A stretch of 64,000 nt of DNA from Sneathiella chinensis (GCF_012720115.1 NZ_VNWN01000006.1:434001-498000); one strand, 5' to 3'. Counted from the first letter of the stretch, positions 46,610 to 55,391 are shown. Notes: generated from the sequence alone by a model not told the origin. A program made the numbers and translations.

Positions 46610-47596
46610 TCAGTAGCCCGCAATGCGATCTGCCAGATGCCCGACGGACATGGCGAAATAGGTGGAACGGTTCCATTTCAGGATGGTGCGGTAGTTATTA
46701 TAGATGAGGAATGTCTGGCCGTTGCCGCCTTTCGGCTGCACCAGTGATCCCATAAGCTGGCGGGTCGGAAGATCACGGCCATCGGCCCGGCGCACACCAA
46801 TTTCCTGCCATTCGGCCATGGGCTTTTCCACATCCAGACTGACAAGGGATGTATCGAAACCGGCGGGAAGGCTAACCTCCCGCCCCCAGGTCTGATCCCC
46901 TTTCCAGCCGGAACGGGACAGGTAGTTGGCAGCCGATGCAAAGACATCGGGCTTGGTGGTCCAGATGTCGCGGCGGCCATCGCCATCATGATCAACGGCA
47001 AAATTGATGAAGCTGGACGGCATGAACTGGGCCTGCCCCATGGCACCGGCCCACGATCCCTTCATATTGTCGGGGGTGATGTGGCGCTCTTCAAGAATTT
47101 GCAGCGCCAGCAAAAGCTCTTTTCGGAAATAGTCGGCCCGCCGGTCATCATAGGCAAGGGTGGACAGGGCCTCCGGCACATGGAAACCGCCGGTATATTT
47201 ACCGAACCGGGTTTCCACCCCCCACAGGGCCACGATGAAGCGCGGCTGAACACCGTATTTTGCGCCCACTTCCTCAAGAACGGCGCGGTGCGCCTGCAAC
47301 TGCTTGCGGCCCTGATCAACCAGGGACTGTGGCAGGCGGGTTTCCATATACTGCTGGAAGGTCTGGGTGACTTCCGGCTGTTTCCGGTCCAGTGAAACAA
47401 CCTTTTTCCGGAATTTGATGTCCTTCAGGGCGCCATCAAGTATCTCGTCGCTGATTCCTTTTTCCCGAGCCTCCTGCCGCAATTCCAGCAACCACTCATC
47501 GAAGCTCTTTTTCTCGGCCATGGCAGCGGTCGCACCCGACATTACCATCATGCCTGCGACACCGGACAATAAGAGCTTTTTAGTAAAATTCAGCAT
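46610..47596 (-). CDS. mltB: Lytic murein transglycosylase, MltB family
   Basis: A 328-residue enzyme that cuts the glycan strand with formation of 1,6-anhydro-MurNAc. A cleavable signal peptide (MLNFTKKLLLSGVAGMMVMSGATAAMA) with no lipobox is followed by the family SLT domain: FIVALWGVETRFGKYTGGF carries the catalytic Glu, then GSWAGAMGQAQFMPSSFINFAVDHDGDGRRDIW. The start at 47596 has GAGGGGGCG a few bases upstream; a longer in-frame extension lacks a signal-like start. It is the first gene of the eight-gene minus-strand group. Confidence 0.92.
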   Translation of the reverse strand: MLNFTKKLLLSGVAGMMVMSGATAAMAEKKSFDEWLLELRQEAREKGISDEILDGALKDIKFRKKVVSLDRKQPEVTQTFQQYMETRLPQSLVDQGRKQLQAHRAVLEEVGAKYGVQPRFIVALWGVETRFGKYTGGFHVPEALSTLAYDDRRADYFRKELLLALQILEERHITPDNMKGSWAGAMGQAQFMPSSFINFAVDHDGDGRRDIWTTKPDVFASAANYLSRSGWKGDQTWGREVSLPAGFDTSLVSLDVEKPMAEWQEIGVRRADGRDLPTRQLMGSLVQPKGGNGQTFLIYNNYRTILKWNRSTYFAMSVGHLADRIAGY

Positions 47597-47808
47597 ACGC
47601 GCCCCCTCACAAAACCATACCCTTTCCTTTTGCCACAGAGGGCCTTGCGGCGCAACGGTCTGGACCAGCAAAAAAAGAACAGGGAAAGCCGTTTTACGAC
47701 TTTATTTTCAATCTAGCCTATTGACAGGACGGAAAGGGAACTTTAAACGGTCTCCCCAGCACAAGGAAACGATCCTTTGTGCCCGGGCAATGATCCATTG
47801 CCCCTTGC

Positions 47809-47896
<88 letters not shown>

Positions 47897-48040
47897 CCTT
47901 ATACTTCCTGAACAAAGTCAACCCATACCCCAGCAACCTGCGTTGCGCGTAATCGGCCGCATGGTTTTCGCCTTCCCTTGCCAGCGCCTTCCCGTTATAT
48001 TTATTGTTTACTAATATAAATAAACATCTGGGGGTTGATG

Positions 48041-48694
48041 ATGAAAATAACGGCCTTTCTCTTTCTGCTTTCCGCCCTCCTCCCCGCCTCAGCCACGGCC
48101 GCAACCATGACCTTCAGCGGCCTGACCAGCGAACATGACGTGTGGACCGAAGACGGGATCACCGCAACCGGATTGGATGGTGCCACCGCCAGCGTGCTGC
48201 GGGGTGAAGTCGGTCACCTTGATGACGGCTCCACCCAGTTTGCCACCACCATCGAATTCACCATGGCCGGTGATTTTTCGGCGAACGCCTTCGATCTTAT
48301 TCCCTTGGGTCAGTCGGCCATTGACTGCAACCCGGACCTTCGAAGCTGCGCCTTTCCCTTCACAGATGCGGTGTGGGACAATGTGGTTGTTGAAGGCTGG
48401 AAAGACGGTGTTCTTGTAGCCTCCGACAGTTTTTGGATGGGGGAAACAGCCAGCACCTACAGCTTCGACAGCAGCTTTTCCCTGCTGGATACCCTTCTGA
48501 TAAAGAACCTTCGCCTGCCGGAAGGGGCGGATTTCTATTGCCTTATTGATTACTGCTCCCACTTCAATATCGACAATGTCCAACTGACGGTAGTACCACT
48601 TCCCGCCGCCCTGCCCCTGTTTGCCTCTGGCGCGGTTGGGTTATGGGTCTTTCTTTTCCGCCGAGGGCGAAAGCGGAAAAACACACCCATTTGA
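48041..48694 (+). CDS. VPLPA-CTERM sorting-domain protein
   Basis: A 217-residue exported protein. An N-terminal signal peptide (MKITAFLFLLSALLPASATA) is followed by a beta-rich domain without a family that I know, containing two cysteine pairs (SAIDCNPDLRSC; DFYCLIDYC). The C-terminus is a sorting signal: the motif VPLPAALPLF, a hydrophobic helix and a basic tail RRGRKRK. In the PEP-CTERM/exosortase scheme such proteins are processed by an exosortase and presented at the surface, often together with exopolysaccharide. No exosortase is in the window. ATG 48041 was chosen over the ATG directly before it because GGGGG then has normal spacing. Confidence 0.8.
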   Translation: MKITAFLFLLSALLPASATAATMTFSGLTSEHDVWTEDGITATGLDGATASVLRGEVGHLDDGSTQFATTIEFTMAGDFSANAFDLIPLGQSAIDCNPDLRSCAFPFTDAVWDNVVVEGWKDGVLVASDSFWMGETASTYSFDSSFSLLDTLLIKNLRLPEGADFYCLIDYCSHFNIDNVQLTVVPLPAALPLFASGAVGLWVFLFRRGRKRKNTPI

Positions 48695-48704
48695 CCTAGA
48701 TCAA
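48691..48704. promoter_or_regulatory. FNR/FixK-like box
   Basis: TTGACCTAGATCAA is a near-perfect dyad that fits the FNR/FnrL/FixK consensus TTGAY-N4-RTCAA. It overlaps the stop codon of the VPLPA-CTERM gene and lies about 126 bp before the PAS kinase start. An oxygen-responsive CRP/FNR regulator may thus control the kinase gene; this is a motif match only. Confidence 0.55.
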
Positions 48705-48829
48705 CTTAAAATTGGGATAATTCCCTTTTTTAATAATTTAACAACCGCGCAATGCTAGCATTCCGATCAAGTAATAATAATGAAAATTGATTTTGCGATA
48801 TGTTGAATTGTAGCAGGGCTAGGGGTCGC

Positions 48830-50713
48830 ATGAGGGGCAACATTGAGTCGCTGACCGAGTTCGTTTTGGGGGAAACGTCGGAGTGGGTCTGGGAAACGGG
48901 AGAGGATCATCAGATCATCTTCTCCAACCACAGGCTGGAGCCATTTCTGGGCTCATCCTATGAGGATGTGTCTGGCACCAACCTTATTACCATCCTCGAC
49001 ACCCTCAGCGAAAACGGTGAGAGTGTTAACACCATCCGGGCCCATATGAACGGGCACCGGACCTTTTCCGGTATTTCCGTTACCCTGACGCCCGGCAACG
49101 GGGACAGGATTGTCCTGACCCTATGCGGCGACCCGAAATTTGACGGCACCACCTTCCAGGGCTTTGTCGGCATCGGGAAATGGGTTATCGAACAGGGGTT
49201 TCAAAAGGTCTGCCGCCCGAACCTTGAAAAATTGTTCACAGCGGTGGAGCATTCCCCCAACAGCATCCTGATCACCGACCGGGCCGGCATTATTGAGTAT
49301 GTCAATCCGGGCTTCGAAAGCATCACCGGCTATACCCGCGAGGAAGTGTACGGCAAGACCCCCCGTGTCCTCAAATCCGGCCTGACAGAGCGCAATACCT
49401 ATACCAAGATGTGGGGCGATATTCTGGCCGGGCGCAGTTGGAAGGGAACGGTCTGCAACCGCAAGAAAAACGGCGAGATTTACTGGAGCGAGGAAACCGT
49501 CTCCCCCGTTCGGGACGAAACCGGCCATATCTCCCATTTCATTGCCATTCAGCAGGATGTGACAGAGCGGGTCCGAACCCAGCTTGAACTTCGTCTCAGC
49601 GAGGAAAAATTCAAGGATTATTCCGAGGTCGCCTCCGACTGGTACTGGGCCATTGACGAGGACTACCGGTTCACCGAACTGTCGGACTCGGTGGCCAGTT
49701 ATTCCGGTCTCAACATGTATGAAATGCTGGGCCGCACCCGGTTTGACAACATTTCCGAACCGGAGGATATGGAAAAATGGCAACGGCACCTTGACGACCT
49801 GAGAGCCAAGCGACCGTTCAGAAACTTTCAGTATACCTTTATACGCCCCGATGGAGAGCGCCGCCTGTGGCAGATTTCCGGCAAGCCGATCTTTGACGAG
49901 GATGGGAATTTCAAGGGGTACCGAGGGGTTGGCCGGGATGTGACAAAACAGAAATCCCTGGAGGAACAGCTTCACCAATCCCAGAAAATGGAGGTCGTCG
50001 GCCAATTGGCGGGCGGCTTTGCCCATGACTTCAACAATCTGCTGGCGATCATTAGCGGCAATACGGAACTGATGCTGGAATCCCTGTCCAACGGACAGCC
50101 CATCGACGCTGACAAGCTGCAGAAGATCATGGAGGTGGTCGACAAGGGAACCGCCCTGACCCAGCAGATCCTGGCCTTTTCCCGGAAACAGATGCTGCTT
50201 CCCGACTATACCAATATCGGTGAGCATATTACGCATATGCAGGACATGCTGAAAAGCAGTCTGGGAGAAGGCATTGACCTGCAAATTCAGGACAACGCAC
50301 ACGACCGCCGCTGTTTTGTCGATCCCAACCAGCTTGCCAGTGCCATCCTCAACGCGGTTATCAATGCCCGCGACGCCATGCGGGGAACAGGCACCCTTCA
50401 CCTTCGTGTTGACGTTCAGGACGTCCCCTTCCCCTCTCCCTACCCGGAAGTGAGGCCCGGCAGCTATATCGTCCTGTCCATTCAGGATACGGGCGACGGG
50501 ATTGAGGAAGACCATATGAGCAAGGTGATTGAGCCCTTCTTCACCACCAAGGAGCCCGGCAAGGGAACCGGTCTTGGCCTCAGCATGATTTTCGGCTTCG
50601 CCAAGCAGTCCGGCGGCGGGATCACACTGGAAAGCAGCAAGGGGGTTGGAACCACCCTCAGCATCTATCTGCCCTGCCAGCCGGTCGAGGAAGAGCTGAA
50701 CTGGCCGGACTAG
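48830..50713 (+). CDS. Soluble PAS-domain sensor histidine kinase
   Basis: A 627-residue kinase with no transmembrane segment. It has three PAS-like domains: a diverged first (about 5-105), a second beginning FTAVEHSPNSILITDRAGIIEYVNPGFESITGYTREEV with a PAC segment, and a third (EVASDWYWAIDEDYRFTELSDSVASYSG). The HisKA domain has its His in GGFAHDFNNLLAIISGNTELML and the HATPase has NAVINARDAM, DTGDGI and KGTGLGLSM. There is no receiver domain at the end, unlike many relatives of this class. The start at 48830 follows AGGGGTCGC; an ATG at 48800 would add ten residues. The signal is unknown; some PAS domains bind heme or flavin. The response regulator at 50766 is convergent and may be the partner. 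Confidence 0.85.
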   Translation: MRGNIESLTEFVLGETSEWVWETGEDHQIIFSNHRLEPFLGSSYEDVSGTNLITILDTLSENGESVNTIRAHMNGHRTFSGISVTLTPGNGDRIVLTLCGDPKFDGTTFQGFVGIGKWVIEQGFQKVCRPNLEKLFTAVEHSPNSILITDRAGIIEYVNPGFESITGYTREEVYGKTPRVLKSGLTERNTYTKMWGDILAGRSWKGTVCNRKKNGEIYWSEETVSPVRDETGHISHFIAIQQDVTERVRTQLELRLSEEKFKDYSEVASDWYWAIDEDYRFTELSDSVASYSGLNMYEMLGRTRFDNISEPEDMEKWQRHLDDLRAKRPFRNFQYTFIRPDGERRLWQISGKPIFDEDGNFKGYRGVGRDVTKQKSLEEQLHQSQKMEVVGQLAGGFAHDFNNLLAIISGNTELMLESLSNGQPIDADKLQKIMEVVDKGTALTQQILAFSRKQMLLPDYTNIGEHITHMQDMLKSSLGEGIDLQIQDNAHDRRCFVDPNQLASAILNAVINARDAMRGTGTLHLRVDVQDVPFPSPYPEVRPGSYIVLSIQDTGDGIEEDHMSKVIEPFFTTKEPGKGTGLGLSMIFGFAKQSGGGITLESSKGVGTTLSIYLPCQPVEEELNWPD

Positions 50714-50765
50714 AAAAGAATTTCTGACTTTGAAATGGGAAACGGCCCGTAAGCGGTAAGCGGAC

Positions 50766-51413
50766 CTAGATCAGGTTCAGATGGTTTGCGATATTCACCG
50801 CTTGTGTGCGGTTTTTCGCTTTCAGGTCCCGCATCAGGCTTGCCATATGCGCCTTGACCGTACCGGGCGCGATATTCAACTCCCGCGCAATCGCCTTGTT
50901 TGATTTTCCTTTTGCAAGGGCTTTCAACACATCCAGTTGCCGGCCGGTCAGTCGGGGGGACCAGCCGGTCCCGGCCCCAAAATCTTCTGTTTCCGGGGTG
51001 TCTCCATATAATCTCAGATATTCCGGGTGCAGATGCGGCGGATAATACTGTCCCCCGGCCCGCACCATATTGATCGCGGCAATCACGATTTCCTTGCGGG
51101 ACTGTTTTTCGATAAAACCGGAGAATTTCAACTCGAACGCCAGATAGAGGCATTGCTGGGACGTATTCAGGGACACCCCGATGACCGGGATTGTCTCTGC
51201 CAGTTCACGCAGGCGGGCACGGGCCTCCATATCGTCTTTTGAAATATCATCGATATCCACCAGCACAAGATCAAAGGCAACCTCGTCCATAAAGGTTAAC
51301 CCCTGCTCAACGGTTTCCGCCCCGAAAACAAGGCTGTCCGTGTAGGCTTCCTGCAACAGCAGTTTAAAGCCACTTCGGCAAATCTCAATCTGATCGATGA
51401 CCAGCACGCGCAT
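50766..51413 (-). CDS. LuxR/NarL-family response regulator
   Basis: A 215-residue two-domain regulator. The receiver has an early Asp (VLVIDQIEICR; only one acidic residue is clear at this place), the phospho-acceptor Asp in DLVLVDIDD and a Lys in GFIEKQSRKE. The C-terminal LuxR helix-turn-helix reads LTGRQLDVLKALAKGKSNKAIARELNIAPGTVKAHM. It probably binds DNA as a dimer after phosphorylation. Its gene faces the PAS kinase tail to tail with 52 bp between stops, suggesting a cognate pair although convergence is less telling than an operon. The start at 51413 begins the standard receiver fold; a TTG six bases earlier is possible. Confidence 0.88.
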   Translation of the reverse strand: MRVLVIDQIEICRSGFKLLLQEAYTDSLVFGAETVEQGLTFMDEVAFDLVLVDIDDISKDDMEARARLRELAETIPVIGVSLNTSQQCLYLAFELKFSGFIEKQSRKEIVIAAINMVRAGGQYYPPHLHPEYLRLYGDTPETEDFGAGTGWSPRLTGRQLDVLKALAKGKSNKAIARELNIAPGTVKAHMASLMRDLKAKNRTQAVNIANHLNLI

Positions 51414-51817
51414 ATTCAAAACTGCCCAACTTGTTACAATAAAGTTACGTAACGATACGATAACATATTTTTTGTCACAAACTGTTTGAAATCAACATAA
51501 ATATTATGGGCTAAGACATATTGTCGCACCCACCCATTTCTCCTATAACCTATTGCCATAATTGTTAAAATTTTCTTTCAAATTTATGTGATTTCTATTT
51601 CGGGCCACGAAGTTCCCCTTTTTCTCGCCGCCCTAAAAAACTCGCTTTTTCAGCCCCTTCCGCTGCTAAAATACCCGTCTCGCCTGTGTTGAGCCTCACG
51701 CCCCGCCAATCCCGACCCGGAACGAAAAGACCTATTCATCTGTTGTTTTCATGGGGGATACGGCTATGATCTCGGATCAAAATTTCAGATATTCCAAAAT
51801 TCAACAGGGGTTCACAC
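51414..51817. other. Divergent intergenic region between the response regulator and hupE
   Basis: About 400 bp. The half near the response regulator (51420-51600) is strongly AT-rich and contains the palindrome GTTACGTAAC (51444-51453). The half near the hupE-like gene is GC-richer. No gene is convincing here. A B12 riboswitch, common before hupE-like genes, was looked for and its core boxes were not found. Confidence 0.5.
51444..51453. promoter_or_regulatory. Palindrome upstream of the response regulator
   Basis: GTTACGTAAC is a perfect 10-bp palindrome about 30 bp before the response-regulator start, within TTGTTACAATAAAGTTACGT, which repeats GTTAC. It may be an operator, perhaps autoregulatory; no specific protein can be named. 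Confidence 0.3.
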
Positions 51818-52405
51818 ATGAACAAACGTTCCCTCCTTCTTGCTGCAGTCCTGACAATGGCCGCCTCGCCGGCGCTGGCCCATACAGCGGTTGGCCACAC
51901 ATCCGGCCTGATGTCCGGTTTCACCCATCCCATTGGCGGGCTGGATCACATCCTGGCCATGGTTGCGGTTGGTATTCTGGCCATCCAGCTTGGCGGCAAG
52001 TCCCTGTGGACGGTTCCGGCGGCCTTTGTCGGCATGATGATCGTTGGTGGCCTTCTGGGGATTAGCGGCTTGGCCCTTCCGTTCGTGGAACTGGGAATTG
52101 CAGGCTCTGTTGTAATCCTCGGCTTTGTTGTGGCACTGGGCCGCAAAATGCCCATGGCGGCGGCCATGACCCTCGTTGGTGCCCTTGCCATCTTCCACGG
52201 TCACGCCCACGGTACGGAAATGCCGGTTGATGCAAACGGTATCGGGTATGGCCTTGGCTTTGCGGCGGCAACGGTCCTGCTGCATCTGGCCGGTATTGTT
52301 CTTGGCAAGGCCGCCGGGCGCGCCAGTGCGGCTTACGCCCCGCTTGCTGTTCGGGTTGCCGGTGGCTTTATTGGCGGCATGGGTCTTTCCCTGCTCGCTG
52401 CATAA
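51818..52405 (+). CDS. HupE/UreJ-family metal transporter
   Basis: A 195-residue membrane protein. A signal-peptide-like N-terminus ending in ALA is followed by the family signature HPIGGLDHILAMVAVGILA with metal-binding His/Asp, then about six hydrophobic helices and the motif IFHGHAHGTEMP rich in His. HupE and UreJ proteins carry nickel or cobalt. No hydrogenase, urease or cobalamin genes are in the window, so the metal cannot be assigned by context. The start ATG 51818 lies after CACAC with only a weak purine stretch (AACAGGGG) 10-15 bases upstream. An intrinsic terminator follows. Confidence 0.88.
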   Translation: MNKRSLLLAAVLTMAASPALAHTAVGHTSGLMSGFTHPIGGLDHILAMVAVGILAIQLGGKSLWTVPAAFVGMMIVGGLLGISGLALPFVELGIAGSVVILGFVVALGRKMPMAAAMTLVGALAIFHGHAHGTEMPVDANGIGYGLGFAAATVLLHLAGIVLGKAAGRASAAYAPLAVRVAGGFIGGMGLSLLAA

Positions 52406-52425
52406 AAGCGAATACATTGATTTTC

Positions 52426-52461
52426 ACGGGGCGGCAGGCAGTTGTCGCCCCGTTTTTTTTT
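52426..52461 (+). terminator. Intrinsic terminator of the hupE-like gene
   Basis: ACGGGGCG at 52426-52433 pairs with CGCCCCGT at 52446-52453, followed by a run of nine T. Strong terminator. Confidence 0.88.
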
Positions 52462-52570
52462 GCGGGCCTTATCCCGACCTTCCCGCACCCGGCCCTTTCA
52501 GGGGCTTGTCAGTCCTTCCCATCTTCCGATAAACAATCCCTTGGCCGCCACGGACAGGAGTTGAGTTATC

Positions 52571-53176
52571 ATGAGCAAAATCGGCATCATTATTGGCAGT
52601 GTCCGGGACAAGTCCCAGTCTGCCCGCATCGCCCATCACATTCAGGACCGCCTTGCCCGGCAGCCGGAGCAACCGGAAACCGTACTCTTTTCCCTGAAAG
52701 ACCTTGCCCTTCCCCTGTGGAGCGAAGAAAAATGGCAGGCCGACAGCCCCCTGTCCCGCGATTGGGCCCCGGTATCCGCTTCACTGGCACGCTGTGACGG
52801 CTTTGTTTTTGTGGTTCCCGAATGGGCCGGTATGGCACCGCCCCATCTCAAGAATTTCCTGCTGATGTGTGATCAGGGGGAACTGGCCCACAAGCCCTGC
52901 CAGTTGATCGGGGTCAGCGCCGGTATGGGCGGGGCCTATCCTGTCGCCGAACTCAGGATGAGCGGCTACAAGAACAATTTCCTCATGTGGTTGCCCGACC
53001 ACATGATCCTGAGGCAGGTCAACGACCTGTTCACCAGTGATCCGGCCACCCCGCTGGATGATCGCCTGAACCAGCGGCTGGATTATTGCCTGCGCTTCCT
53101 GACGGAAACCGCCCGGGCCCTGACCCCGGTGCGGCAGACATGTCAGGACCTCAGCACCTACAAAAACGGCATGTAG
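52571..53176 (+). CDS. NADPH-dependent FMN reductase-like flavoprotein
   Basis: A 201-residue flavodoxin-fold protein. The N-terminal phosphate-binding loop GSVRDKSQSARIA binds FMN in the family, and the middle VFVVPEWAGMAPPHLKNFLLMCD with VSAGMGGAYPVAELR matches the NADPH-dependent FMN reductase/azoreductase group, in which Y or W replaces the first aromatic. It may supply reduced flavin to flavoproteins. A flavin monooxygenase is the convergent neighbour, but that enzyme looks like a one-component type. AGGAG lies about 10 bases before ATG 52571. Confidence 0.85.
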   Translation: MSKIGIIIGSVRDKSQSARIAHHIQDRLARQPEQPETVLFSLKDLALPLWSEEKWQADSPLSRDWAPVSASLARCDGFVFVVPEWAGMAPPHLKNFLLMCDQGELAHKPCQLIGVSAGMGGAYPVAELRMSGYKNNFLMWLPDHMILRQVNDLFTSDPATPLDDRLNQRLDYCLRFLTETARALTPVRQTCQDLSTYKNGM

Positions 53177-54503
53177 GCCGGGACCAACCAAAAACCAATC
53201 TTGCCGGGGCCGAAAGCCTTTCCGCCCCGGCCCCGCTCTTTTCTAGGCGGTACGGGCGCCCTGCCCTTTCAGGCTTTCCTTGTCGAACCCGGCCAGTTTT
53301 TTTATAGGCCGTCGCCACATCTTCCAGAACCTCCGGTGCGATACAGGTATGGCGGTCCCCGCATTGCCCGCCGCATGTATCACGAACCATCTGCATGACC
53401 TTTTCCGGTCCGGTTTCCCGGTTCGCAAGCTGGATCTTTTTCGTGGGTTCAAGCCGGACCGCCTCATATTCCGCCAGCACCTCCGGCACATCCAGACCCG
53501 ACGCCATCAGTTCTGTAAAAGTCATGGCATCCAGAACCCCTTGCGACACACCGTTGGACCCGTTGGGATACATGGCGTGGGCCGCATCCCCCATCAACGT
53601 CACCCGGCCAAACGTCCATTTCGGGATCGGGTTCCGGTCGATCATGGGGAAGCGATGCACGGACAGGGCATTCTGGAACAGGGCGTGAATATCCAGCCAC
53701 CCCAGGTTCCAGTCCTTGAAGGCGTCCGCGAATTCCTCCAGCCCGCCGGTCTGGTTCCAGTCGGCCTGATGGGCGTTCAGGTCGGATGGAATGCGGCGCT
53801 CTGCAATCCAGTTGATATAGGTCAGCCCCCGCCGGGCACTTTCCGCCCGAATGGGATAGGCCACCAGCTTCACATCGTTGTGGCCCGCCATGAACATGGA
53901 TCGCCCATCCAGATAGGGCGGCATTTCGGTCACCCCGCGCCACAGCATCTGGCCGGAATAATGGGGCGGCCCTTCATCGGGATAGAAAATCCGGCGTAAC
54001 CGCGAATTGATGCCGTCAGCCCCCACCAGAAAATCGGCTGTGACACTGCCCTGCGGACGGTCCCCGGCGTGGTTGGTGAAAAAGGCCGTCACCTGATCCG
54101 CGTTCTGTTCAAACCGGTCAAGGCGCCAGTCGGTGACAACCGCATCCTCGCCAAGGCGCTCTTTCACCGCGTTCAGCAGGATCATGTGAAAATCGCCGCG
54201 ATGGATGGAAAATTGCGGAACCTCATATCCCGCTTCAATCCCTCTTGGCTCTTTCCAGATTTCCTTGCCGTCCTCGCTGTAATATCCAAGGCTGGATGTG
54301 CGGATGGCAACCTTGTCCAATTCCGCCATCAGCCCAAGCCGGGCCAGATTGCGAACCGAATGGGGCAACAGGTTGATCCCGACCCCGAGCGGCTTTATCT
54401 CCGGCACGGTCTCGAACACTCGCACCTTTATTCCCTGCTCATGCAGGGCAAGGGCCAGTGTCAGGCCAACCAGTCCCCCGCCTGCAATAATCCCTTCAGG
54501 CAT
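53151..54503 (-). CDS. FAD-dependent monooxygenase (UbiH-like), 3' end frameshifted
   Basis: A 450-residue frame as it stands. It is a class A flavin hydroxylase with the FAD-binding IIAGGGLVGLTLALALHEQG, the middle VGADGINSRLRRIFYP and the second FAD motif GRVTLMGDAAHAMYPNGSNG. Near residue 400 the run of seven A (minus strand, 53297-53303) appears to have gained one A: with six, the end reads AYKKLAGFDKESLKGQGARTA and stops at TAG 53243-53245, which fits this family. As sequenced, the frame instead goes on as GRVRQGKPERAG..., through a hairpin at 53203-53231 and 26 bp into the convergent FMN reductase. The catalytic part is intact. It may be a real mutation, a sequencing error or a slippage site. 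Substrate unknown. Confidence 0.85.
   Translation of the reverse strand: MPEGIIAGGGLVGLTLALALHEQGIKVRVFETVPEIKPLGVGINLLPHSVRNLARLGLMAELDKVAIRTSSLGYYSEDGKEIWKEPRGIEAGYEVPQFSIHRGDFHMILLNAVKERLGEDAVVTDWRLDRFEQNADQVTAFFTNHAGDRPQGSVTADFLVGADGINSRLRRIFYPDEGPPHYSGQMLWRGVTEMPPYLDGRSMFMAGHNDVKLVAYPIRAESARRGLTYINWIAERRIPSDLNAHQADWNQTGGLEEFADAFKDWNLGWLDIHALFQNALSVHRFPMIDRNPIPKWTFGRVTLMGDAAHAMYPNGSNGVSQGVLDAMTFTELMASGLDVPEVLAEYEAVRLEPTKKIQLANRETGPEKVMQMVRDTCGGQCGDRHTCIAPEVLEDVATAYKKTGRVRQGKPERAGRPYRLEKSGAGAERLSAPARLVFGWSRPTCRFCRC
53203..53231. terminator. Bidirectional hairpin between FMN reductase and monooxygenase
   Basis: GCCGGGGC at 53203-53210 pairs with GCCCCGGC at 53224-53231, with an inner GAAAG/CTTTC extension. 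It ends with CTCTTTT on the plus side and has TTTTTGG beyond it on the minus side. It lies exactly between the FMN reductase stop and the probable ancestral monooxygenase stop at 53243. Confidence 0.55.
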
Positions 54504-54623
54504 ATTCCCCCCTTCTGTCAGTCAATACCGACCGCGCGGCGGGCAGGCTGCCAGCACCCTTTTCCTTGTTTTTTTCTGGGTGCCAGCATCCCGCCCTGAC
54601 ATGTCTTTTGCGCGGTCTTTGAT

Positions 54624-55391
54624 TTAAAATCCGGTGGCGACCAAACCGTCATCCACCTCAATCATGCTGCCGTTCATGAAATCCGAACCCGGCCCGGCCA
54701 ACAGCAGCAAGGCCCCGTCCAGATCTTCCGGCTGGCCGACCCGGCGGCCCGGCAAACGGGCGATCAGGCGCTTGCCCGGTTCCGTTTCCCAGTATTCGCG
54801 GTTAATGTTGGTGACGATATATCCGGGATTGATGCCGTTCACATGAATCTTGTATCGGCCCCATTCATCGGCAAGCGCACGGGTCATATGCTGCACCGCC
54901 GCCTTGGACATGCAATAGGCGATATTCTGCTTCAGGACCCGCGATGCCGCGACCGAGGCAATATTGATCATTTTTCCGCCGTGCCCGTGACGGATCATGC
55001 TTTGCGCCACGGCCTGTGCCACGAAAAAAGCGCCCTTGGCGTTGGTGTCCATAACCGCGTCGAAATCCTCTTCCGAGATTTTCTCGGACGGGCTCAGGCG
55101 GCTGATCCCGGAATTGTTGACCAAAATATTGATCGGCCCCAATTCGGTTTCCGCCACATTGACCGCTTCGCTGATGCTGCTGACATCCGTCACATCCATG
55201 CGAACCGGCAAGGCGCGCCCGTCAAATCCCTCGATCTCGCGGGCCAGTTCCTCCAGCTTGTCCGTGCTTCTGGCGGCAAGGGACACTTTCGCCCCGGCCC
55301 GCGCCAGTGTCAGCGCGAATTGCCATCCCAGACCGGACGAAGCCCCGGTTACCAAAGCATGTTTTCCTTCCAAAAAGGTCGGTGTTGTCAA
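54624..55391 (-). CDS. Short-chain dehydrogenase/reductase
   Basis: A 255-residue classical SDR. The cofactor motif TGASSGLGWQFALTLA (TGxxxGxG), the NNSGIS segment (in place of NNAG) and the catalytic Ser in NIASVAA, with Tyr and Lys in YCMSKAA, are seen. The C-terminal segment GSMIEVDDGLVATGF is typical of FabG-like SDRs. An Arg-containing SLAARSTDK after the second strand suggests NADP use. The start is TTG at 55391, with GGGAGAAAGATT directly upstream. Substrate unknown. It is transcribed toward the monooxygenase, 120 bp away, and the two may be one unit. Confidence 0.9.
   Translation of the reverse strand: MTTPTFLEGKHALVTGASSGLGWQFALTLARAGAKVSLAARSTDKLEELAREIEGFDGRALPVRMDVTDVSSISEAVNVAETELGPINILVNNSGISRLSPSEKISEEDFDAVMDTNAKGAFFVAQAVAQSMIRHGHGGKMINIASVAASRVLKQNIAYCMSKAAVQHMTRALADEWGRYKIHVNGINPGYIVTNINREYWETEPGKRLIARLPGRRVGQPEDLDGALLLLAGPGSDFMNGSMIEVDDGLVATGF

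Noticed and set aside
51600-51817. Cobalamin riboswitch ahead of the hupE-like gene
   Set aside because: The expected core (GCCACTG region and the B12 box with AGGAGACCTGCC-like sequence) is not present.
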